In this document: piece by piece, positions 5,162 to 9,914 of the stretch
Layout of the letters: every line of letters starts with the position of its first letter
Numbering within the stretch: position 1 is the first letter of the stretch
Assembly (NCBI GenBank): GCA_011176555.1
Contig: DUEF01000347.1
Coordinates: 1 to 9,914, forward strand
From: Caldilineae bacterium
GTDB lineage: Bacteria; Chloroflexota; Anaerolineae; J102
DNA: 9,914 bases
Direction: 5' to 3'
Made by a program: the position numbers and the translations under genes
Notes under the pieces: model-generated
What the model was told of the DNA's origin: nothing
The model's database searches: none
The model's input: the letters and a program-made list of their open reading frames with translations, nothing else

Positions 5162-6541
5162 ATGTCCATCAGCAAACAAATGGCTGAATTTGCAGCCAAC
5201 CTCCAGTACGACGACATCCCCGCCGACGCCATTTACGAGGCCAAGCGCTTCCTGCTCGACAGCATGGGCTGCGCCCTGGCGGCCGTGCACAACGACGATA
5301 TGGCGATGATGTATCGCTTCACCGACAAGCTGGGCGGCGTTCCCGAAGCCACGATTATCGGCGCGGGCGGCAAGACCAACGCACCCAACGCGGCCCTGAT
5401 GAATTGCCTGCTCACCCGCGCCCTCGATTACAACGACATCTACTGGGAAAACGACCCCAGCCATCCCTCCGACATGATCGGTGCGGCCCTGGCCGCGGCC
5501 GAAGCCAACGGCAAGAGCGGCAAAGATGCGCTCATCGCCATCCTCATCGCCTACGAACTGGAATTGCGCTGGTGCCACGCCGCGGAGCCGGGCGTGCGGG
5601 AAGTGGGCTGGCATCACGCCACGCTCACGCAATTCGTGAGCCCGCTGGTGGCGGGGCGCATGTACGATCTCGACCTCGATCAACTGGTGGCCGCCACCGG
5701 CATCAGCGGCAGCAGCCACTTCACGCTGGGCGGCGTCGTGGCCGGACATCTCACCAACATGAAGAATACCGCCGATCCCCTGGCCAGCCAGGCGGGCGTC
5801 ATTGCCGCGCTGATGGCCCGGGAAGGGTACAGCGGGCCGGTTGAGGTGCTGGAGGGGAAAGAAGGCCTGTTCGAGGTGTTGAACAACGTGGAATGGCATC
5901 CTGAAGTGTTGCTGGACGGCCTGGGCGAGCAATTCCTCATCACCCGCTGCGGCTACAAAGCCTTCCCTACCGAAGCTCTCACCCACCAGCCGATTTCGGC
6001 CGCCCTGCAGATCCGCCAAGAACATCATCTTGCCCCCGACCAGATCGCGGAAGTGCTGGTCGAGACCACCGTGCGCGGGGCCGACATCCTTTCTGACCCC
6101 AGCAAATACAAGCCCAAGACCCGCGAAACTGCCGACCACAGCCTGCCCTACGTCATCGCCGCGGCCCTGGCCGATGGCGCTGTGTTGCCCAGCTCCTTCT
6201 CCGACGAAAAATTACAGGATCCAGTGATCTGGGATTTACTCGGCAAGATCAACGTCGTCGCCGACCCGGAAATCGACGCGCTCTTCCCCCGTGTCAAACG
6301 CGCTCGTGTCAGCATCACCACCACGGCGGGCGAGAAATACACCGCCCAGGTAGACCACGCCAAAGGCTCGCCCGAAAATCCGCTGACCGACGAGGAATTG
6401 GTCGCCAAATTCCGCGCCAACGCCTCCGGCGTTCTCACCCCAGAGCAGATGGATAAGGCGATCGAAGCCACCTGGAAGTTTGAAGAAATCGACGATCTGA
6501 GCGACTATATGGCATTGTTCAGCGAGACAACCAAAGATTAA
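5162..6541 (+). CDS. MmgE/PrpD family protein (2-methylcitrate dehydratase / cis-aconitate decarboxylase family)
   Basis: 459 aa, full length for the family, which includes 2-methylcitrate dehydratase, cis-aconitate decarboxylase and iminodisuccinate epimerase. All act on the carbon next to carboxylates without a metal cluster. Visible signatures are LDYNDIYWENDPSHPSD (88-104), GWHHATL (149-155), a lysine at 201 (TNMKNT), YKAFPTEALTHQPISAAL (265-282) and KPKTRETADHSLPY (317-330). His101, His151/152, Lys201, Lys266 and His275 fall near the active-site His/Lys set known from human cis-aconitate decarboxylase; this alignment is by eye. The ATG at 5162 has only a weak AGG upstream. The last residues and the TAA stop are formed by the first unit of a downstream AAAGATT repeat. 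Standing next to an aconitase-type enzyme and an IDH-like dehydrogenase, it probably acts on a related polycarboxylate; I cannot say whether it dehydrates, isomerises or decarboxylates. Confidence 0.92.
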   Translation: MSISKQMAEFAANLQYDDIPADAIYEAKRFLLDSMGCALAAVHNDDMAMMYRFTDKLGGVPEATIIGAGGKTNAPNAALMNCLLTRALDYNDIYWENDPSHPSDMIGAALAAAEANGKSGKDALIAILIAYELELRWCHAAEPGVREVGWHHATLTQFVSPLVAGRMYDLDLDQLVAATGISGSSHFTLGGVVAGHLTNMKNTADPLASQAGVIAALMAREGYSGPVEVLEGKEGLFEVLNNVEWHPEVLLDGLGEQFLITRCGYKAFPTEALTHQPISAALQIRQEHHLAPDQIAEVLVETTVRGADILSDPSKYKPKTRETADHSLPYVIAAALADGAVLPSSFSDEKLQDPVIWDLLGKINVVADPEIDALFPRVKRARVSITTTAGEKYTAQVDHAKGSPENPLTDEELVAKFRANASGVLTPEQMDKAIEATWKFEEIDDLSDYMALFSETTKD

Positions 6542-6606
6542 AGATTAAGGATCAAAGGAGGCGACAGACGATCCTCGCCTCCTTAATCTTTAATCTTTGA
6601 TCCTTA
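6533..6606. repeat. Heptamer-periodic dyad (AARGATY / TTTAATC) with a GC-rich inner stem
   Basis: The left arm has AAAGATT, AAAGATT, AAGGATC and AAAG at 7-nt spacing from 6533. The right arm (about 6582-6606) has the reversed series CTTAATC, TTTAATC, TTTGATC, CTTA. Between them AAGGAGGCGA (6555-6564) pairs perfectly with TCGCCTCCTT (6575-6584) around a 10-nt loop. The first heptamer overlaps the last two codons and stop codon of the MmgE/PrpD gene. No U-run follows the inner stem, so intrinsic termination is doubtful. Confidence 0.85.
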
Positions 6607-6608
6607 CC

Positions 6609-6629
6609 AAATCCGCAATCCGAAATTCC
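6609..6629. repeat. Three-unit heptamer array (AAATCCG type)
   Basis: AAATCCG (6609-6615), CAATCCG (6616-6622) and AAATTCC (6623-6629) follow each other at a 7-nt period and end 3 nt before the amidohydrolase ATG at 6633. They occupy the place where a ribosome binding site would be expected, and none is seen. Confidence 0.65.
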
Positions 6630-6632
6630 ACC

Positions 6633-7838
6633 ATGCTCTCCGAAGCCCAAGCCATCGCCCCCAAACTGATCGAAACCCGGCGCACGCTGCACCAATGGCC
6701 GGAACTCTCCTTCGAGGAGTATCGCACCGCGGCCCTGGTCGCGCACCGGCTCCACGATCTGGGCATTCCCCACGAAACCGAAGTCGCGCGCACCGGCGTC
6801 GTGGGCTGGATCGGCAACGGTGACGGCCCCACTATCGCTCTGCGCGCGGACATGGACGCGCTGCCCATCCAGGAAGAGACGGGGCTGCCCTTTTCCTCGC
6901 AGCGGCCCGGCGTCATGCACGCTTGCGGCCACGACGCCCACACCGCCATGCTCCTGGGCGCAGCCGAAATCCTGAAACGCCATGAAGGGGAATTACGGGG
7001 GCGGATCCAGTTGATTTTTCAACCATCGGAAGAACGCATCGGCGTCGACGGCTACAGTGGGGCCAAGCTCATGGTCGAGGAGGGCGTGACCGCAGATGTC
7101 GATGTCATCCTGGGCTTGCACGTGGATCCCAGCCTGGAGGTGGGCAAGATCGGTGTGCGGCCGGGGCCGATGATGGCGGCGGCAGATCGCTTCGAGATGG
7201 AGATTCTGGGGCAAGCCGCGCATGGTGCTTACGCCTACTTGGGCGTCGACGCCATCGTGCTGGCAGCGCAGGTGATCAACACCGCTCAGACCCTGGTGTC
7301 TCGCCGTATCCCCGCCATCCACGAGGGCGTGGTCACGTTTGGAACGATCTCAGGAGGCACTCGGGAGAACATCATTTGTGACCGGGTGTTTCTGGAAGGA
7401 ACCGTTCGCAGTTTCGACCCGGCCATTCGCAATCAACTGCAACAGGAACTTGAGGATGTGGCCGCTATCGCCCGCCATTTGGGTGGCGATTACCGCTATC
7501 GCTATTTTCGTGGTAACCCGCCCGTGATCAACGATGGCCAGTTGACTGGTTTCGTCTCACGCATCGGCGGCCAGCTTTTTGGGGTCGATCATGTGGTGGA
7601 AGCGCCAAAAACCACTGGCGGCGAGGATTTTTCCTGGTATAGCTGCAAGACGCGCGGCTCATTCATCCGCATTGGCGCCCACAATCCGGCCTGGCCTGGT
7701 AAACACAGGCTGCACACGGCGGATTTTCAGATCGATGAAGAAGCGCTGGTGGTGGGCGCGGCGCTGCTGGCTCAGAGCGCACAGCGTTGGTTGTACGAAT
7801 ATGATCCGGAGCACTGGCGTCATGTCGAGAATTGTTAG
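6633..7838 (+). CDS. M20D family amidohydrolase (N-acyl-amino-acid / hippurate hydrolase-like)
   Basis: 401 aa, full length for the M20D family, di-metal enzymes that hydrolyse N-acyl or similar amide bonds on small amino-acid conjugates. Metal and catalytic motifs are intact: RADMDALPI (71-79), HACGHDAHTAMLLG (96-109, with C98 and H100), QPSEE (130-134, base and metal glutamates), GLHVDP (161-166, H163), GGEDFSWY, and a C-terminal HTADF with H361. The dimerisation/lid domain carries AHGAYAYLGVDAI in the usual place. No signal peptide is present, so it is cytoplasmic. The start is ATG 6633 because the family N-terminus begins there; an in-frame TTG at 6597 would translate repeat sequence. No Shine-Dalgarno sequence is seen. 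The stop lies 16 nt before the SDR start, so these two genes form a unit. The acyl-amino acid substrate is unknown. Confidence 0.92.
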   Translation: MLSEAQAIAPKLIETRRTLHQWPELSFEEYRTAALVAHRLHDLGIPHETEVARTGVVGWIGNGDGPTIALRADMDALPIQEETGLPFSSQRPGVMHACGHDAHTAMLLGAAEILKRHEGELRGRIQLIFQPSEERIGVDGYSGAKLMVEEGVTADVDVILGLHVDPSLEVGKIGVRPGPMMAAADRFEMEILGQAAHGAYAYLGVDAIVLAAQVINTAQTLVSRRIPAIHEGVVTFGTISGGTRENIICDRVFLEGTVRSFDPAIRNQLQQELEDVAAIARHLGGDYRYRYFRGNPPVINDGQLTGFVSRIGGQLFGVDHVVEAPKTTGGEDFSWYSCKTRGSFIRIGAHNPAWPGKHRLHTADFQIDEEALVVGAALLAQSAQRWLYEYDPEHWRHVENC

Positions 7839-7854
7839 GTGAGCAAGTAGACAA

Positions 7855-8619
7855 ATGTCACCCAGCTACGATTTTTCTCACAAGGTGGTTTGCGTCACCG
7901 GCGCGGGGCGGGGCATTGGTCTGGCCATTGCCAGCGCCTTCGCCGAAGCGGGCGCGCGGGTTTGCGTCAATGACATCGATGCTGAAAGCGCGCTACGCGC
8001 GGCATCCGACCTGAGCGCTACTGGCTCGGACGTTTTCGCGTTCCCCGCCGATGTGGCTGACCCGGCCCGGGTGAGCGCCATGTTCGGGGCCATCGACCAG
8101 CGCTGGGACCAGATCGATGTTCTGGTCAACAACGCCGGCATCGAACCCGTCCATTCGCTCTTCGACCACCCCCTGTCCGATTGGCGGCGCACATTGGATG
8201 TCAATCTCACCGGGCCTTTTCTGTGCACGCAACATGCGGCCCGGCGTATGCGGGATCGGGGCGGCGGCGTCATCCTCAACATCGCCTCCATCGCCGGGAA
8301 ATCCCAGCCGTTGTACCTGCGCTCGGCCTACGCCGCCAGCAAAGCCGGTCTGGTCGGATTCACCAAAGAAGCGGCGCGGGAATTCGCCCCCTACGGCATC
8401 CGCGTCAACGCTGTCTGTCCCGGCGTCATCGTCACACCCATGACCGAACACCTGCGGGAAGATGCGGCGCAAATGGCGCGCTGGCGCGGCGAAATCCCCC
8501 TGGCTCGTCTGGGCGAAGCGGAAGAAGTGGCCGCGCTGTGCCTGTGGCTCGCCTCCGACGCGGCCAGCTACGTGACCGGCGTGGCCTGGCATGTGGACGG
8601 CGGCAAGAACATGGCGTGA
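7855..8619 (+). CDS. Short-chain dehydrogenase/reductase (classical SDR)
   Basis: 254 aa, the standard classical SDR length. TGAGRGIG (15-22) is the dinucleotide-binding loop; D40 after the second strand (VNDID) favours NAD(H) over NADP(H). NNAG (92-95) and the catalytic set N117, S145 (NIASIAG), Y159 and K163 (YAASK) are all present, followed by IRVNAVCPGVIVTPM and the C-terminal YVTGVAWHVDGG typical of the family. It interconverts an alcohol and a ketone on a small substrate such as a 3-hydroxyacyl compound, sugar or polyol, which motif inspection cannot decide. It begins 16 nt after the amidohydrolase stop; AGGTGAG (7837-7843) lies 11 nt before the ATG, a rather long spacing. A 184-nt gap with a possible promoter separates it from the crotonase gene. 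Confidence 0.93.
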   Translation: MSPSYDFSHKVVCVTGAGRGIGLAIASAFAEAGARVCVNDIDAESALRAASDLSATGSDVFAFPADVADPARVSAMFGAIDQRWDQIDVLVNNAGIEPVHSLFDHPLSDWRRTLDVNLTGPFLCTQHAARRMRDRGGGVILNIASIAGKSQPLYLRSAYAASKAGLVGFTKEAAREFAPYGIRVNAVCPGVIVTPMTEHLREDAAQMARWRGEIPLARLGEAEEVAALCLWLASDAASYVTGVAWHVDGGKNMA

Positions 8620-8670
8620 GGGACGCGTGTTGCATGCACTGCTGCGGAAAGGAAATATGGAAAAGTGAAA

Positions 8671-8699
8671 TTGGCAGGTGCGGAAATATGTCGTACACT
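8671..8699 (+). promoter_or_regulatory. Possible sigma70-type promoter upstream of the crotonase gene
   Basis: TTGGCA (8671-8676), a 17-nt spacer and TACACT (8694-8699) match the consensus at 5 of 6 and 4 of 6 positions. It lies in the longest gap between the cluster genes (8620-8803), which otherwise shows no convincing open frame. Such matches are common by chance. Confidence 0.3.
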
Positions 8700-8778
8700 G
8701 TGAGTGTCATTGCGGAACGATACGAGAATTCTAAAGCCGCCGGATCTGGCGATCTAGCTAGAGTAGGCGGAGCAGCCA

Positions 8779-8799
8779 CAATATCCAATACCCAATATC
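8779..8799. repeat. Solo CAATAYC heptamer array abutting the crotonase start
   Basis: CAATATC, CAATACC and CAATATC follow at a 7-nt period and end 4 nt before ATG 8804. A 16-nt stretch from 8786 is identical to one in the right arm of the dyad at 5088-5103. The opposite arm seen there is missing here. Confidence 0.8.
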
Positions 8800-8803
8800 C
8801 ATT

Positions 8804-9574
8804 ATGAACTACATCCTAACCGAAATCACCGACGCCCATGTCGGCCTTATCCGCTTCAACCGCCCCCAAGCGCTCAACGCCCTCAGCCCTGACTTGATGG
8901 AAGAATTGGGCCAGGCGCTGTTGGCCTTCGACGCCGATCCCAACGTCGGCTGCATCGTCATTACCGGCAACGAAAAAGCCTTCGCCGCCGGCGCCGACAT
9001 CAAGGCGATGGCCAACGCCAGCGCTATCGACATGCTCAGCAACGACATCATCGCCAAATGGGAAACCATTCGCCACATCAACAAGCCCATTATCGCCGCG
9101 GTGAGCGGTTATTGCCTGGGCGGCGGCTGCGAGTTGGCCATGAGCTGCGACATGATCGTCGCCAGTGAATCGGCCAAATTCGGTCAGCCGGAGATCAACC
9201 TGGGCATCATCCCCGGCTTTGGCGGCACGCAACGCCTGACCCACGCCGTGGGCAAAGCTGTATCCATGGAAATGGTTTTAACCGGACGCATGTTGGGCGC
9301 TGAGGAAGCCAAAGACTACGGCCTCGTCAATCATGTGACGCCGGTGGAAACTTACCTGGATGAAGCGCTGAAACTGGCGGCGAAAGTGGCCCGGCAAGCG
9401 CCGCTGGCCGCGCGTTTGGGCAAGGAAGCCGTGAACAAAGCCTTCGAATTGAGCTTGCACGAAGGTCTGGCGCACGAACGGCGTCTTTTCCAGATGCTTT
9501 TCGCCTCTGAAGACCAGAAGGAAGGCATGGCCGCTTTTGTCGAAAAACGTAAACCCACCTGGATGGGGCGCTAA
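8804..9574 (+). CDS. Enoyl-CoA hydratase (crotonase family)
   Basis: 256 aa, the normal length. It adds water across the double bond of 2-enoyl-CoA, in beta-oxidation or related CoA-thioester pathways. The substrate-binding AAGADIKAM (61-69) and oxyanion-hole GYCLGGGCELAMSCD (102-116) are clear, and both catalytic glutamates of true hydratases are present: E110 in GGGCE and E130 in FGQPE, followed by GIIPGFGGTQRL. Retention of both glutamates argues against an isomerase, decarboxylase or hydrolase relative. The C-terminal helices (HERRLFQMLFASEDQKEGM) and final KRKPTW are standard. It starts at ATG 8804 directly after a heptamer array without a visible ribosome binding site. With the SDR upstream it could make a hydratase/dehydrogenase pair acting on CoA esters, but the SDR specificity is not known. 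Its stop is 1 nt before the next gene. Confidence 0.95.
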   Translation: MNYILTEITDAHVGLIRFNRPQALNALSPDLMEELGQALLAFDADPNVGCIVITGNEKAFAAGADIKAMANASAIDMLSNDIIAKWETIRHINKPIIAAVSGYCLGGGCELAMSCDMIVASESAKFGQPEINLGIIPGFGGTQRLTHAVGKAVSMEMVLTGRMLGAEEAKDYGLVNHVTPVETYLDEALKLAAKVARQAPLAARLGKEAVNKAFELSLHEGLAHERRLFQMLFASEDQKEGMAAFVEKRKPTWMGR

Positions 9575-9575
9575 C

Positions 9576-9914
9576 GTGAATGACACATTCCCCCCCCGTA
9601 TTGCAGGACTCAACCTGATAGTGGGCTCATTCCTGCCGCGTTTACGCTTGCCCAGCCTGGCAGGCCCCAATTTAGCGCCGGTCGATATGGTGGATGAAGG
9701 CGCTCTGGGCATTTGTGTGTACAATCCCGGCGCTGTCAACCCCTTCCCTTTGCCCCCGCGCGGCGTCGATCTCTCCCGCCGTTATGCCATGCTCCAGGAG
9801 CGCGGCGTGACGTTGTATGTCATCAGTGGTTTGGAGTTGTCCAGGCTATCGAGTTGGTTGGAGATGGTCGGGTTAGACATCCATTGCTTGAGCGACGCGG
9901 CGGGCGAGTTCAGT
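9576..9914 (+). CDS. Redoxin/peroxiredoxin-fold-like protein lacking the peroxidatic Cys (3' truncated by window)
   Basis: Open from GTG 9576 to the window edge, 113 codons. GGATGGGG (9561-9568) lies 7 nt upstream and could serve as ribosome binding site; the gene begins 1 nt after the crotonase stop. The pattern VGSFLPRLRLPSLAG (16-30), a hydrophobic strand GICVYNP (45-51), GVTLYVIS (77-84) and LDIHCLSDAAGEF (100-112) follows the AhpC/TSA thioredoxin-like fold, where 'LSDxxGEF' is characteristic. In active peroxiredoxins a peroxidatic Cys would come shortly after the 'YxP' strand. Here that stretch (about 50-62) is GAVNPFPLPPRG with no cysteine; only C47 and C104 are present. It may be a non-catalytic or differently acting redoxin, or the resemblance may be to another thioredoxin-fold family. 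The rest of the gene is needed. Confidence 0.55.
   Translation, partial: MNDTFPPRIAGLNLIVGSFLPRLRLPSLAGPNLAPVDMVDEGALGICVYNPGAVNPFPLPPRGVDLSRRYAMLQERGVTLYVISGLELSRLSSWLEMVGLDIHCLSDAAGEFS

Noticed and set aside
4976..6139. Long reverse-strand open frame opposite the MmgE/PrpD gene and across the 5049-5109 repeat
   Set aside because: It reads through the hairpin repeat and is antisense to a gene with clear signatures; its composition is of the shadow type.
6597..6632. Upstream extension of the amidohydrolase to a TTG at 6597
   Set aside because: The added 12 residues translate repeat sequence and the family N-terminus begins at ATG 6633.
8620..8803. Small coding region in the SDR-crotonase gap (for example from ATG 8688)
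   Set aside because: The frame runs into the heptamer repeat, has no ribosome binding site or family resemblance, and its residues around the repeat are just the translation of the array.

Overview
The window looks like a high-GC bacterial chromosome fragment carrying a mostly co-directional (+ strand) metabolic gene cluster, broken up by two AT-richer accessory insertions. No ribosomal or marker gene fixes the taxon. The intergenic spaces are filled with short heptamer-periodic and CGCAGATT-type dyad repeats, and the enzyme repertoire (LeuC/LeuD-like hydro-lyase, MmgE/PrpD, M20D, SDR, crotonase) is diverse. Together these remind me of Chloroflexota (Anaerolineae/Caldilineae-type) genomes, but this is an inference from style and not a proof.

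Layout: (1) 2-103, the 3' end of an Asp/Glu/hydantoin-racemase-like gene. (2) 125-785, a reverse-strand type II toxin-antitoxin pair (PIN-domain toxin, small antitoxin) with a consensus sigma70-type promoter and a palindromic operator. (3) 828-2018, an isocitrate/isopropylmalate dehydrogenase family gene. A CGCAGATT dyad follows, then an HD-like protein with a degenerate HD doublet (2142-2687), then the large subunit of a LeuC/aconitase-type hydro-lyase (2697-3950). (4) 3977-4462, an AT-richer gene for a small restriction-endonuclease-like protein, lying between the large and small (4534-5037) hydro-lyase subunits. (5) 5162-6541 MmgE/PrpD, 6633-7838 M20D amidohydrolase, 7855-8619 SDR oxidoreductase and 8804-9574 enoyl-CoA hydratase. 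At the right edge is the 5' part of a redoxin-fold protein without a visible peroxidatic cysteine (9576 onward).

Taken together, a two-subunit hydratase/isomerase, a beta-decarboxylating dehydrogenase of the IDH/IPMDH family and an MmgE/PrpD lyase make up the chemistry of an aconitase-IDH-like or methylcitrate-like branch. The racemase, amidohydrolase, SDR and crotonase could feed or drain it. The substrate cannot be named from sequence. Several specificity positions (Ile where IDH has Asn; YTYT where LeuD-type subunits have the YLxx loop) argue against plain isocitrate or isopropylmalate.

The most unusual non-coding feature is a set of ATTRRRN heptamer arrays, often folded as dyads, placed right next to stop and start codons. 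The genes immediately downstream of them lack a good Shine-Dalgarno sequence, whereas most other genes here have GGAG 5-8 nt upstream. I do not see a clearly new defence or mobile system. The best leads are the unassigned pathway, the degenerate HD protein inside it, and the nuclease-like gene between the two subunits of one enzyme.
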